Below are positions 1-8,448 of a DNA stretch of 57,879 bases, one piece after another. The stretch comes from Gemmatimonadota bacterium (lineage in GTDB: Bacteria > Latescibacterota > UBA2968 > UBA8231). Within the stretch, counting starts at the first letter, position 1; each line of letters starts with the position of its first letter. The stretch spans positions 1 through 57,879 of the forward strand of contig VXOR01000089.1 in NCBI GenBank assembly GCA_009840005.1, read 5' to 3'. The notes beneath the pieces are model-generated. The model was not told where the DNA came from. It did not search any database and saw nothing but the letters and a program-made list of their open reading frames with translations. A program made the translations under genes and the position numbers.

Positions 1-2
1 CA

Positions 3-1442
3 GGCGACACCGAGATCGTCCTATTCGATTACGAGCAAACAGAATTAGCGCGCTACGCCATCCAAGTCGCCGAAGCTGGAGCCGAAGCTGGAGCCGAAGC
101 TGAAGCCGAAGCTGAAGCCGAAGCCGGTACTGGCTCTTCGGCTTGGATCGAGCCGTCGCCTGCGTCGTTTTCATTCACGGCCGACGATTCGGCATGGAAG
201 ACGTTTACGGTTCGCACTTCTTCGGATGTGGATAGTGTCTTAGTCGTGGTCAATCCGACCGGGAAAGATAAGGCGTTAGAAGTGGCTGGGGGCAGCAGGC
301 CGCCATCGCGCAATTACTGTCCTGCCGAGGGCAACGATAGTCCGACCCGGGCGCGGCGCGACGGCTGGCCGTTGTATTTGTCTGTCTGCGCAGCCGGCGA
401 CACTGAGATCATCCTATTCGATTACGAGCAAACAGAATTGGCGCACTATGACGTACGGGTCCAAGAACCGTCCGGAGAGAGCTTGGGCTTCAATATCGAA
501 TTGGTTTTTGCCGATAACATTCCGTCAGAAGATCGAGATATTTTCCGCCGCGCCGCCCAAGAATGGGAACGTGTTATACTGGATGATCTACCCGACGTAG
601 TGCTTGAAAGGACGTTCCATGAAACGAGTCCTACTATAGAAAAGGGTAGGAAAGTGGACGATCTGCTCGTAGTGGTTTACCAGAAAGAGCCTAGAAGTTC
701 ACTTGCCCCCGTTTTTGGGATTGAGGCTTTTGCCCAATTGTTCTCGGCGCGCCCTGGGGGCTTGCCTGTCTTAGGGCAAGTTACGTATGGGGAAGATTCA
801 CGCAGCCACCTTACAGAAATCCACGAAGAAAGGTCCGAATTCTATGCAGTAGGAAATCGCATAAATGGTTATCCACCCTATGCACCTGTTGACGAATTAG
901 TAGAACAAGAGATGCACACGATGGCCTTACACGAGATTGGCCATGTCTTAGGGGTGGGCACCTTGGATCAGTGGTTTGATTATATCAAGCCCGCTGAGTA
1001 TTGGGACAATCCTTTACCATACAACATAATAGGGAATCCTTTTCCTATAAAGTTCTTCTATCTCTCGGACACCTATGCTTGGGAAGGCTTTCTAAGGTTG
1101 CGGCGCACTTTTGAAGCACACCTTGGCTCTGATAGTGGAGTATTCTTGTATTATGGCGAGGCCATTCCTATCCACGACGACAAGCATCACTGGGGTAGGA
1201 TATATGAGGCCAACTTAGATGTTATGAGTCTTGCTGCTGGTGTTCTTGCACCCAATGGGACGGCGTTGCCCCCATATATTTCTCCTTTAACGAGAGGTGC
1301 ACTCGCAGACTTAGGCTATGAAGTAGAGATGAGCACCCCTATTTACGATAGCGGACTAGATAGACTGTGGCTCTTACCTGAGCCAGCCGCAGGCAAGCCA
1401 ACGCTAAGCCGGCCGACCTTTATATGCAAGGTGGTGCACTAG
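3..1442 (+). CDS. Leishmanolysin-like zinc metallopeptidase, secreted (5' truncated)
   Basis: The reading frame is open from the left edge, so the N terminus lies outside the window. The zinc motif HEIGHVLGVGT begins at base 930. A further His in KHHW (about 1185-1193) and a Met-turn-like DVMS (about 1218) match the spaced third ligand and Met-turn of M8 leishmanolysin-type peptidases. Upstream of the protease part a block containing LFDYEQTEL occurs twice with a 393-bp period (base 3 and base 396), so at least two copies of a ~131-residue domain precede the catalytic domain. The copies are joined by an Ala-Glu-Gly linker. The likely role is an extracellular or surface protease; the substrate is unknown. 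The left boundary and total length cannot be given. Confidence 0.75.
   Translation, partial: GDTEIVLFDYEQTELARYAIQVAEAGAEAGAEAEAEAEAEAGTGSSAWIEPSPASFSFTADDSAWKTFTVRTSSDVDSVLVVVNPTGKDKALEVAGGSRPPSRNYCPAEGNDSPTRARRDGWPLYLSVCAAGDTEIILFDYEQTELAHYDVRVQEPSGESLGFNIELVFADNIPSEDRDIFRRAAQEWERVILDDLPDVVLERTFHETSPTIEKGRKVDDLLVVVYQKEPRSSLAPVFGIEAFAQLFSARPGGLPVLGQVTYGEDSRSHLTEIHEERSEFYAVGNRINGYPPYAPVDELVEQEMHTMALHEIGHVLGVGTLDQWFDYIKPAEYWDNPLPYNIIGNPFPIKFFYLSDTYAWEGFLRLRRTFEAHLGSDSGVFLYYGEAIPIHDDKHHWGRIYEANLDVMSLAAGVLAPNGTALPPYISPLTRGALADLGYEVEMSTPIYDSGLDRLWLLPEPAAGKPTLSRPTFICKVVH
69..125 (+). repeat. 12-bp tandem repeat encoding an Ala-Glu-Gly linker
   Basis: Nearly five units of gccgaagctgRa follow one another in frame. 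They encode AEAG/AEAE units between the two domain copies of the truncated protease. This is probably a flexible linker prone to slippage. Confidence 0.8.
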
Positions 1443-1489
1443 GGAACTTGGCTGCTTGTAACTTGTCCCCCTAGTTCTGCTTAGAACGG

Positions 1490-1524
1490 AAAAAGGGCCG
1501 CGATGCGGACTACATCGCGGCCCT
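1490..1524 (-). terminator. Intrinsic terminator, perfect 12-bp stem
   Basis: A perfect 12-bp stem (1494-1505 with 1513-1524, 7-nt loop) is followed on the minus strand by a run of T (bases 1490-1494 are A on plus). It fits a rho-independent terminator for the minus-strand gene ending at 1614. It may also stop the protease transcript arriving from the other side, although the plus-strand T-tract is poor. Confidence 0.75.
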
Positions 1525-1566
1525 CACTCTTGCCCGCGACAACGGCGATGCCGTTGTTAATACGCC

Positions 1567-1617
1567 ATGGATCGCATTCTACTGGCAGGCTGCGGCGGCT
1601 TCATCCGCCCGGCTTAG
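1567..1617 (+). pseudogene. Displaced copy of the crcB 5' end
   Basis: Bases 1567-1604 match the first 38 bases of crcB (2410-2447) with two mismatches. The frame reads MDRILLAGCGGFI, then three foreign codons and a stop at 1615-1617. It lacks the rest of the gene and the strong ribosome site of the real crcB. It looks like a rearrangement scar left when the 1614-2291 gene was inserted between crcB and its start, or when crcB was partly duplicated. Confidence 0.7.
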
Positions 1618-2291
1618 TCGGCTTCTGCCGGTTCAATTACTTCAATGCCTGCCTCGCGCAGGGCCTGCGCCCGATAGCTATAGATATCCGCCGTGGCTAG
1701 AAGGACCCGCGCCGGAGCCACCCCGGTAGCCTCGGTGTACAGCCGACGCTTGCGCTCCAGCCGCTCTTGGATTGAGGCTCCCACACTGGCGGCGATTTCG
1801 ACGAGAATGTGCTGATCGGAATCGACAATGACCACATCGAATTGTTCGCCTGCAATGACGCGCTCCTCGACCTCGGCCCCAAAAGATTCCTCCAACAGGG
1901 CCGCCATGGTGCGCCGGAACACGCTCTCGTTGCGGATGCCCCAGCGCGACCCCAGCCGATCGATGGCTTGCGAAACCCCGTCAAAGCGCTGGTCCATGTG
2001 CTCAAAGCGTTGATTCATCTCCGTCCGCACTTCGTCAAAGCGTTGGTCCATCTCCGTCCGCACTTCGTCAAAGCGTTGATTCATCTCCGTCCGCACTTCG
2101 TCAAAGCGTTGGTCCATCTCCGTCCGCAACTCCCGCAGTTCCTTCAACACCACAGCCACCTCTTCGCGGCGGGCAAACGCACCCAAGAACCCCTGGTAAA
2201 TCAGCGGCTCGAGGTCCGGGCGGCGATCCAGCAAGTCGGGGAGTTGCCGATTGAACAAGTCGATCAGTTCTTCATCACTAAAGGTTCTCAT
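1614..2291 (-). CDS. Coiled-coil protein with PD-(D/E)XK-like C-terminal domain (DUF3782-like)
   Basis: 225 residues. The N-terminal part is a short helical region; residues ~55-100 are tandem MDQRFDEVRTE-type 11-residue repeats predicting a coiled coil. The C-terminal ~110 residues contain EQFDVVIVD, then HILVEIAASV, resembling the core of restriction-endonuclease-fold proteins in the DUF3782 group. A ribosome site (aaggaaagg) sits about 10 nt before the ATG. It is divergent from crcB and has its own terminator. Related proteins are common as scattered accessory genes; the function is not established. The nuclease fold is a family-level inference. Confidence 0.65.
   Translation of the reverse strand: MRTFSDEELIDLFNRQLPDLLDRRPDLEPLIYQGFLGAFARREEVAVVLKELRELRTEMDQRFDEVRTEMNQRFDEVRTEMDQRFDEVRTEMNQRFEHMDQRFDGVSQAIDRLGSRWGIRNESVFRRTMAALLEESFGAEVEERVIAGEQFDVVIVDSDQHILVEIAASVGASIQERLERKRRLYTEATGVAPARVLLATADIYSYRAQALREAGIEVIEPAEAD
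2008..2131 (-). repeat. 33-bp in-frame tandem repeat
   Basis: Three full 33-bp units and a partial fourth encode alternating MDQRFDEVRTE and MNQRFDEVRTE. Units are nearly identical at the DNA level, so copy number probably varies and changes coiled-coil length in steps of 11 residues. Confidence 0.85.
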
Positions 2292-2409
2292 CGCTCTTGC
2301 GCCTTTCCTTTATAGTTAAGGGAACATTCGCAAGACCCAGATATTTGAGAGTCGCAAGGTTGCAATACATTGTCAAGCACCTAATGGTGCAGGAGGGAGG
2401 TTTCAGCAA

Positions 2410-2775
2410 ATGGATCGCATTCTACTAGTAGGCTGCGGCGGCTTCATTGGAGCCGTGTTGCGCTACTTGGTCTCCTTGGGGACCCAGCGCCTGTTGGGCA
2501 CCCCGCTCTACGCCACCCTCGTAGTCAACGTGGTCGGCTGCCTCGTCATTGGCTTCTTGGGCGGCTTAGCCGAAGAGCGTCAATACCTAAGCTCCCAAGT
2601 CCGTCTATTCCTCTTCGTCGGTATCCTCGGCGGCTTCACCACCTTTTCATCCGTGGCCTACGAGACCGCTACCATACTGCGCGCAGGTCAGGTGCCAGCC
2701 GCCTTAGTCCACATTGGCCTGCAACTGCTGCTGGGCATTCCCGCCGTCTTCGTCGGATATTGGGCGGCCCGCTAG
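2410..2775 (+). CDS. crcB: Fluoride ion channel CrcB/Fluc
   Basis: 121 residues, normal length for the family, with four hydrophobic segments. Diagnostic features are visible: GAVLRY at 14-19, Asn40 in the second helix, and the GGFTTFSS motif (74-81) carrying the pore phenylalanines. Fluc proteins form dual-topology dimers that export F- and protect against fluoride. The ribosome site ggagggagg lies just upstream. No fluoride riboswitch is recognisable in the 118 bp before the start, so regulation is unclear. The 3' end overlaps the convergent isomerase gene by four bases (ctag). Confidence 0.95.
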   Translation: MDRILLVGCGGFIGAVLRYLVSLGTQRLLGTPLYATLVVNVVGCLVIGFLGGLAEERQYLSSQVRLFLFVGILGGFTTFSSVAYETATILRAGQVPAALVHIGLQLLLGIPAVFVGYWAAR

Positions 2776-3560
2776 CCACCTAGTCCGCGCAAGTACGCCA
2801 AGCTCGCGGTCGCGGCTTCGCGCAAACTGGCTTGGCGATAGACCTTGACCGAGGCAAAACCCGCGTAGCCAATGGCGTCCAAAGCCGTGAGCACAGCCTT
2901 GAAGTCGAGGTGGCCACTGCCCAGCACGCCGCCATTGCTCTCGCACAAGTGGACGTGCCGCAGCGCTTTACCGCAGTCGAAAATGGGCTGGGTCAACGAC
3001 TTTTCTTCAATGTTCATGTGAATCGTATCGACCATCGGCCTAAAAGCCGGCACGCCAATGCGCTCAATCAGGGCGCGCACCTCACCGACGGAATTGTTAA
3101 ACCCCACTTGCAGGTGATTGATCGGCTCGACGACCAAGTCCACACCCGCGTCTTGCGCGGCCAAACCCACTTCGTGCAGGCCGTCCGCAATGCGCTCGTT
3201 GGCCACCTCGGCATCCGGCTCATCCGCGCGCAAGCCCTGCAAAAGCCCAACCACGAGAATGGCGTTGAAACGCTGGGCAATCGGCAGGTACTCCCGCAGC
3301 CTAGCGACGGCACCGTCGCGCCTTTGCGGATCGGCCACACTCAAGCACAGCCCCTCGGCATAAGCAGCCCCGGTCAAAAGCGACGGCACCACCAAGCCGC
3401 ATGTCTCCACCGAGCGCTCAATCGCGTCTAATTGACCGAGCACCGCAGGCGTCAGGTTCAACTCGACGCCCTCGTACCCACAGTCCCGAATGAAGTCCAA
3501 CCCAGCGGCGAAATCGCCCCCGAGATCCGCAAAGTCGATTACCATATAGCTGTAGCGCAT
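2772..3560 (-). CDS. Sugar phosphate isomerase/epimerase, AP endonuclease 2-type TIM barrel
   Basis: 262 residues from the ATG at 3560, chosen because ggag lies 10 nt upstream and the protein then begins with the first barrel strand (YSYMVIDF). Metal-site motifs of the xylose-isomerase-like family are present: VVEPINHL, MVDTIHMN and HVHLCESNG. At the usual last ligand (SVE in many relatives) the sequence reads SVKVY, so the fourth ligand may be replaced or come from elsewhere. It probably isomerises or epimerises a keto sugar or inositol derivative; the substrate is unknown. It is transcribed toward crcB, apart from the plus-strand sugar genes that follow. Confidence 0.8.
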   Translation of the reverse strand: MRYSYMVIDFADLGGDFAAGLDFIRDCGYEGVELNLTPAVLGQLDAIERSVETCGLVVPSLLTGAAYAEGLCLSVADPQRRDGAVARLREYLPIAQRFNAILVVGLLQGLRADEPDAEVANERIADGLHEVGLAAQDAGVDLVVEPINHLQVGFNNSVGEVRALIERIGVPAFRPMVDTIHMNIEEKSLTQPIFDCGKALRHVHLCESNGGVLGSGHLDFKAVLTALDAIGYAGFASVKVYRQASLREAATASLAYLRGLGG

Positions 3561-3657
3561 CGTTGTCTCCAAGTGAGTGGAAAAGTGGCGGCCAACCGCC
3601 GCTGTGTCTAAGTTACTGACGCTACGCATCGTCCTGACCGTACGCTAGGTGCTAGCA

Positions 3658-3779
3658 GGATAGAGATGCTTCGACTCCGCTTCGCTGCGCTCAGCATGAC
3701 ACTGAGAAGCGGAGTGCCAACACTTGTCATGCTGAGCGCAGCGAAGCATCTCATACCCAAGAAGTCGGTGCGTAACATC
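3658..3779. repeat. Dispersed REP-like element, copy 1, with internal inverted repeat
   Basis: The intergenic DNA holds agatgcttcg...ctcagcatgac (3664-3701) facing its inverse at 3725-3752, followed by catacccaa and gcgtaacatc. The inverted arms would form a hairpin in either transcript. A second copy lies at 36580-36652 in opposite orientation without the central inverted arm. Elements of this kind are known in many genomes as REP-like intergenic repeats. Confidence 0.8.
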
Positions 3780-3822
3780 AGTAAGTTACCTCATTCCTTT
3801 TAGCCCCAACAGCGGAGCACGC

Positions 3823-4725
3823 GTGCGATACCGACGATTCGGCAAAACGAACTGGCAAGTCAGCGAAATCGCCATGGGTGGGTCTTGGTTCTACGGACGC
3901 CCAGAATACGGCCTCCTGCCAGTGGCGCACGGAGTCGCCATGGTCGAGCGCGCCCTCGAATTGGGCATCAACTACTTCGACACCGCCCCGCTCTACGGCC
4001 AAGGCCGCAGCGAAAAGGTCCTCGGCCACGCCCTCAAGGGGGTTGACGCGCCCTATTATCTGGCGACCAAGGTAGGCTATTTCCCCGCGCCCTTCGACTA
4101 CACCCGCGACACCGTGTGGCGGGGATTTGAGGCCAGCCTCCTGCGCTTGCAGCGCGACTCGGTCAATCTGTTGCAACTCCACGAGGCCGAGCAGGCGGGC
4201 TGGGACGGCATCTTCGGCCGGGGACGCGCCCTAGAGGCCATGCTCGAAATCCGCGAGCAGGGCCTCGCACAACACATCGGCCTCACTGGCTCGGATCTCG
4301 TGCTAATGCGCGATGTCCTCGCCGAATGCGACGCCTTCGTCTCAGTGATCACCTTCCTCAAATACGACCTGCTGGTGCAGACGGCCAAGGAAATCCTCCT
4401 GCCCACCGCGGCCGCCCGCGACGTCGCCATCATCCTCGCCTCGCCGCTGCACGCTGGCCTGCTCGGCTCCAAGCGCGACGCCTGGAAGGAGGCCGGCCGC
4501 TTTGCCGAGCTGTATCCCAAACTCGAAAAAATCGAAGCCCTGCTCGCCGACGAACCCGGCGACATGCCCGACCTTGGCCTGCGCTACTTGCTGTCGGATC
4601 CCCAAGTCTCCGTACTGCTCACCGGCGCTGCAACGCTAGGCGAACTCGAAGTCTCCACGGCTGTTTCCGACGGTCGCTACCTGTCACCCGAACTCATCGC
4701 CCGCATCGAAGCACTCACCCCTTGA
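3823..4725 (+). CDS. Aldo/keto reductase
   Basis: 300 residues, beginning at a GTG with ggag about 5 nt upstream. The AKR catalytic tetrad is visible: Asp53 (YFDTAPLYG), Tyr58, Lys83 (ATKVGY) and His120 (LQLHE). The family uses NADPH to reduce aldehydes or ketones, and bacterial members in sugar clusters often act on keto-sugars or L-fucose/galactose-type dehydrogenation. It is first of a three-gene plus-strand set: the oxidoreductase starts 13 bp after its stop and the beta-propeller protein follows. Joint action on a carbohydrate is inferred from that grouping. Confidence 0.88.
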   Translation: MRYRRFGKTNWQVSEIAMGGSWFYGRPEYGLLPVAHGVAMVERALELGINYFDTAPLYGQGRSEKVLGHALKGVDAPYYLATKVGYFPAPFDYTRDTVWRGFEASLLRLQRDSVNLLQLHEAEQAGWDGIFGRGRALEAMLEIREQGLAQHIGLTGSDLVLMRDVLAECDAFVSVITFLKYDLLVQTAKEILLPTAAARDVAIILASPLHAGLLGSKRDAWKEAGRFAELYPKLEKIEALLADEPGDMPDLGLRYLLSDPQVSVLLTGAATLGELEVSTAVSDGRYLSPELIARIEALTP

Positions 4726-4738
4726 GAAGGAATTGCCC

Positions 4739-5794
4739 ATGAAACCTTCGGCTGAGCTCAGGTCGAAGCCTGTCCGCGTCGGCTGCATCGGCCTCGGCTG
4801 GATCACCCAAAGGGCGCACCTCCCGGCGTTAGCTGCCCTCGCCGAGGAAGGCCAAGTCGTCTTCCAAGCATTCTGCGACAAAAGCGACGAAACCCTCCAG
4901 CAACAAGCGGCCATCTACAAGCCTCATTCGACCTATACGGATCACCACCAGATGTTCGCGGAACAGGAACTCGACGCCGTGTACCTATCCATTCCGCCGA
5001 CCGCACACACCGACGAAGTGCTCATCGCCGCAGACCAAGGCGTCGCCCTCTTCGTCGAAAAGCCGCAGACCCTCGACCTAGCCCAAGTCGTCGAATTCAA
5101 CGCCGCAATCGAAAAAGCCGGCATCGTATCCCAGGTCGGTTTCGTCTCTCGCTACGAGCCTTCTTCCGCGCCGACCGTGGAGCTATTGCAGCAGCGCACG
5201 CCGCGCCACGCCCAGATCCAAAGTTTCTACAGCGGCCAGCCCATCCGCTATTGGACCAGCCGCTACGAACTCTGCGGCGGCTCCTTCGTCGAAAACACCA
5301 TCCACAGCGTCGATCTGTTGCGCTACTTGCTCGGCGACATTGAGGCAGTCTCGGCCTTCTACGTCGAATCCCTGCCCGACGAGCGCATTGAGCCGATGAA
5401 CCTGCCCCACGTGTACAACGTCAACTATCGCTTTGAGAGGCGCTTGACAGCCAACGCCAGCGTCTCGCGGGTAATGAGCAACGTCTCGTACTCCAAGCGC
5501 GAAATCCTCGTCATCAGCGACGACTCGATCATCGAGTGGACCCCGCAAAAAGTGACGGAAAACGGCGAGGTTGTGTGGGAGGCCAAAGAAGAGCCGCAAT
5601 CTCGCGGGGCTTTCTTCTCTCAGGCTCGCGCCTTTATCGCCGCCGTCCAAGCCGGCGACCCTTCCATGCCGCGCAGTCCATACGTCCCTTCCCTCAACAG
5701 CCTAGCCGCCGTTTTGGGGGCCAATGCCTCGGCCGAAAGCGGCGGCGAGTTGGTCCTCCTCAGCGACCTAATAGGCGCAGCCACCCAAGGTTAG
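4739..5794 (+). CDS. Gfo/Idh/MocA family NAD(P)-dependent oxidoreductase
   Basis: 351 residues from the ATG at 4739 (gaagg just upstream; a TTG six bases earlier is less likely). An N-terminal Rossmann fold shows VGCIGLGWI (14-22) and the family EKP motif lies at 107-109. The C-terminal alpha/beta domain has the usual sheet residues (GGSFVENTIHSVDLLRY). These enzymes oxidise or epimerise sugars and inositols. It is the middle gene of the set from 3823 to 7297, with a 6-bp gap to the next gene. The first ten residues are encoded by DNA resembling a short dispersed repeat and precede the fold. Confidence 0.88.
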   Translation: MKPSAELRSKPVRVGCIGLGWITQRAHLPALAALAEEGQVVFQAFCDKSDETLQQQAAIYKPHSTYTDHHQMFAEQELDAVYLSIPPTAHTDEVLIAADQGVALFVEKPQTLDLAQVVEFNAAIEKAGIVSQVGFVSRYEPSSAPTVELLQQRTPRHAQIQSFYSGQPIRYWTSRYELCGGSFVENTIHSVDLLRYLLGDIEAVSAFYVESLPDERIEPMNLPHVYNVNYRFERRLTANASVSRVMSNVSYSKREILVISDDSIIEWTPQKVTENGEVVWEAKEEPQSRGAFFSQARAFIAAVQAGDPSMPRSPYVPSLNSLAAVLGANASAESGGELVLLSDLIGAATQG

Positions 5795-5800
5795 ATCACC

Positions 5801-7297
5801 ATGCAGCCCCAACTCACGCCCTTTCTCGACTGGTACGGCATTTGGCCCTCCCATCGCAAGCTCGAAGACGACGGCACCGTCTGGTCCCAAGACCCGCCCC
5901 AAGGCATTGAACTCGTGCCCGAACTAGCGCGCAAATCCGAGGTCTTCTTCCACAAGGAGCGGCCCTGGGAGCAAGGAGCCAATCTCCACACCAACGCCAT
6001 GCTGCACGACGGAGGGCGCTACCGCCTCTGGTACGGCGTGCAACGCTTGGAAGACATCACGCGCTCGTATGTCTGCTACGCCGAAAGCGACGACGGCTTT
6101 ACCTGGCAGCGGCCGGAGTTGGGCTTGTGCGAGTACGAAGGCTCGACCCGCAACAACATCATCTGCGCGGGCCGCGACCATCCCCTCGGCTGGGTGTTCA
6201 TCGACCCCAGTGCCCCGGCGGCCGAGCGCTACAAAGCCGTCGGCCCAGGAGCGAACTACTTCCGCGACGGCAAGCCCGACCCGGAAATGGACTCCACGCG
6301 CTTCAAGGCCCTGCTCGCAGCCCGCGACTTGGGCGATGTGTCGGCCGGGGAAAAGGCCCAGGGGATTGAGATTCGGCAACAACTCCACGGCGCGACCTCT
6401 GCCGACGGCATCCACTGGCAGAATCTCAGCACACCCGTCTTCGACGCCGGCTCAACCCAGCTAGACACCCACAACCTCTGCGTGTACGACCCCCATCAAG
6501 AGCAATACGTGGCGTACTTGCGCGGCCATATCGACCGCCGGCGCTTGGTGCGCCGCGCCTCAGGTCCGCAGTTTGAATCACTGGCCGACCCGCACCCCTG
6601 CCTCCTGCCCGACCCCTTGGACGCGCTCGACGACGACATCTACAACCCTTGCTACACGCCGTATCCCGGCACGCAGCCGCGCTACCTGATGTTTCCGTCG
6701 ATATACCATCGAATCGCCTCTACGGTCGATGTCCAGCTCGCGGTCAGCCGCGATAATCACCAGTGGATCCGGCCATTCCGCCAGCCCATCATCGACCGCA
6801 CCTATGAGGGGGGAACGTATGGCCAGCTCTACGCCAGCCCGAATCTCATCGCCGCCAACGGCACTTGGCGGCTGCCTTTTAGGGGTTATCAACGCCGCCA
6901 CGACTTTCTCCGCCGTGGCGCTGAATCGTACCCCGAGGATGGAGAATTTCGCTGGGCCTGCTGGGAGCCGGATCGGCTCGCGGGGATAGAGGCCAAAGGC
7001 GAGGGGCGAGTCACGCTCATCGAGCGGCCCTGCTCCGGCCGCGAGCTACTGCTCAACTTTCGCACGGCTCCGGATGGCTGGATCAAAGCCGAAATCGTCC
7101 AGACCATTCACACGCCTCCCCAGCCCGTACAAGCCCATCCCGGCTTTTCGCTCGCCGAGGCCGAACCCCTCACCGGCGATTCCATCTCTGAGGCCGTGCG
7201 CTGGCGAGGCCAAGCCGACTTATCCGCCCTCGCAGGCGAAAACGTCGGCCTCCGCTTTCACCTGTACAAAGCCAAGCTGTTTTCAGTATCTATTTGA
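5801..7297 (+). CDS. Five-bladed beta-propeller, glycosidase-like protein
   Basis: 498 residues without a signal peptide. Repeated segments such as RLWYG, SYVCYAESDDGFTW and PRYLMFPSIYH are typical of GH32/GH43-like propeller proteins that bind or cleave glycans. The specific catalytic acids are not assigned. The C terminus (GLRFHLYKAKLFS) is the usual sandwich end of this group, and the stop codon lies inside a duplicated fragment from elsewhere (see 7290-7442). The last residues may therefore have been replaced by that insertion. It is third in the sugar operon; cytoplasmic action on an imported oligosaccharide is inferred. Confidence 0.7.
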   Translation: MQPQLTPFLDWYGIWPSHRKLEDDGTVWSQDPPQGIELVPELARKSEVFFHKERPWEQGANLHTNAMLHDGGRYRLWYGVQRLEDITRSYVCYAESDDGFTWQRPELGLCEYEGSTRNNIICAGRDHPLGWVFIDPSAPAAERYKAVGPGANYFRDGKPDPEMDSTRFKALLAARDLGDVSAGEKAQGIEIRQQLHGATSADGIHWQNLSTPVFDAGSTQLDTHNLCVYDPHQEQYVAYLRGHIDRRRLVRRASGPQFESLADPHPCLLPDPLDALDDDIYNPCYTPYPGTQPRYLMFPSIYHRIASTVDVQLAVSRDNHQWIRPFRQPIIDRTYEGGTYGQLYASPNLIAANGTWRLPFRGYQRRHDFLRRGAESYPEDGEFRWACWEPDRLAGIEAKGEGRVTLIERPCSGRELLLNFRTAPDGWIKAEIVQTIHTPPQPVQAHPGFSLAEAEPLTGDSISEAVRWRGQADLSALAGENVGLRFHLYKAKLFSVSI

Positions 7298-7442
7298 GGC
7301 GACCCGCGAACACCTCGGCGAACCGCTCCTCGGCAATACCGCCCAAGCGCTGCGCCATGCGCTCGAATGCGGCGCGGCGATAGTCCCAATTGCCCCACCG
7401 CGCCACCTGCTCCAGCCAGTCGCACAGGTGGATCGTTGCTAG
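7290..7442 (-). pseudogene. 3' fragment of the DUF6817-like gene (duplicate of 12236-12385)
   Basis: The minus strand encodes the last ~48 residues of the protein at 12236-12775, including its stop codon (7290-7292), with very few changes (e.g. GNWDYRRAAF for GQWDYRRAAF). Similarity starts at the ctatttga that also forms the end of the propeller gene and fades near 7442. There is no start and no 5' portion, so it is a non-functional duplicated tail. Confidence 0.85.
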
Positions 7443-7445
7443 TAA

Positions 7446-7500
7446 AAACCCTTGACGGTTAAAGAAAAAATTATATTTTTATCTAAACCGTTAGGGGTTT
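7446..7500. promoter_or_regulatory. AT-rich upstream region with imperfect inverted repeat
   Basis: Arms aaacccttgacggtt (7446-7460) and aaccgttaggggttt (7486-7500) are inverted repeats with three mismatches around an A/T-rich core that contains tatatttt. This 80-bp stretch is far more AT-rich than its surroundings and precedes the ORF at 7525. It may be an operator or promoter of the toxin-antitoxin-like pair downstream. A ttgacg box is present, but the spacing to the TA-rich core is not a standard promoter. Confidence 0.45.
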
Positions 7501-7524
7501 AATATTAAAAACAAGGGATTTTGT

Positions 7525-8448
7525 ATGACCAAGAGCCAGCATCTGTGGTCAAAGGCAGCTAGGTTGTTGTCGGACCCTCAATTTTTTAACTCGGAGCGCG
7601 AGCGCGTTTTGACAGACTATCCCTTGCTCAATTCGAATGGCTTGGGAACGGTATATCGCCACCGTCGTATTCTCTCGGAGGATGGGCAGTATGAGGGGCA
7701 GTGGGAGAGGGTTTGTATTCCCGATAATTTGGATAAGGCGCGGGATGAATTGCGAGCAGGCGGGCAGTACGAAGGGGGTATTCGCAACACGCTGGAGTAC
7801 TTTGTAGAGGGACGGGTATCTCTTAGCTATCGGTTGAAGGGGTGTGGTTGGGCGCGTCGTTTCAATGGACCGGCCCCACCGAAACGTTCGAGTTATGGCC
7901 TCAAGCACGCTGTCGAGTCGTATTTGCGCACAATGGACCGGCAGCGCGAGGAAAGTGGGAGGACAGCAGAGGAGGACCGCTATACGTCCAATGGGTCGTT
8001 TGTTTGTGCGTCCCTCATGGCGGGATTGCGAATATGGACTTATCAGGATTCCATAAATCCCGATCTTCGTTTGGGCAAGCCTTGGGCGGTTGCAGGGTTG
8101 CAGCCGGAAGATTATGGCCATCCTGACGATGAGCGTATGGCAAGGTTTTGGCGGTGGGCTGTGCAGCAGGACGTCGACGACCCCTATGTCGAGGATTTTA
8201 TTGCTGATACGGTGGAGCTTCTTTATGAAGGAGCGGATCTTAATCGGCTAGATGAGGCTCTTGGGCGAGCGTGCACCGAGGCACTAGAAGTGTATGACAG
8301 GCTGCGGCGTGAGTTTGGCTTTGAACGTTCCGCCCAAACAGCGGCTTCTCGTCGGTTGGGTTTTATGGCCGGACAGATCAAAGTCCCCGACGACTTCGAC
8401 CGCATGGGCGGGCCGGAGATAGAAAAAATGTTCGAGGGAAACGCATGA
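7525..8448 (+). CDS. Unrecognised protein ending in an antitoxin-like tail, partner of PIN toxin
   Basis: 307 residues. The first ~270 residues are not recognised: a soluble, Trp/Tyr-rich helical protein with SNGSFVCASLMAGLRIW in the middle. The last ~35 residues (RRLGFMAGQIKVPDDFDRMG and the acidic end) look like the C-terminal toxin-binding tail of Phd/VapB-type antitoxins. Its stop overlaps the PIN-domain toxin start by four bases, the classical antitoxin-toxin arrangement. Either it is a large antitoxin with a novel N-terminal domain or a gene fused in frame to an antitoxin tail. Base composition is visibly less GC-rich than its neighbours, which fits transfer. Confidence 0.6.
   Translation: MTKSQHLWSKAARLLSDPQFFNSERERVLTDYPLLNSNGLGTVYRHRRILSEDGQYEGQWERVCIPDNLDKARDELRAGGQYEGGIRNTLEYFVEGRVSLSYRLKGCGWARRFNGPAPPKRSSYGLKHAVESYLRTMDRQREESGRTAEEDRYTSNGSFVCASLMAGLRIWTYQDSINPDLRLGKPWAVAGLQPEDYGHPDDERMARFWRWAVQQDVDDPYVEDFIADTVELLYEGADLNRLDEALGRACTEALEVYDRLRREFGFERSAQTAASRRLGFMAGQIKVPDDFDRMGGPEIEKMFEGNA

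Noticed and set aside
2292..2409. Possible fluoride riboswitch before crcB
   Set aside because: The conserved crcB-motif segments were not found; only a strong ribosome site is visible.
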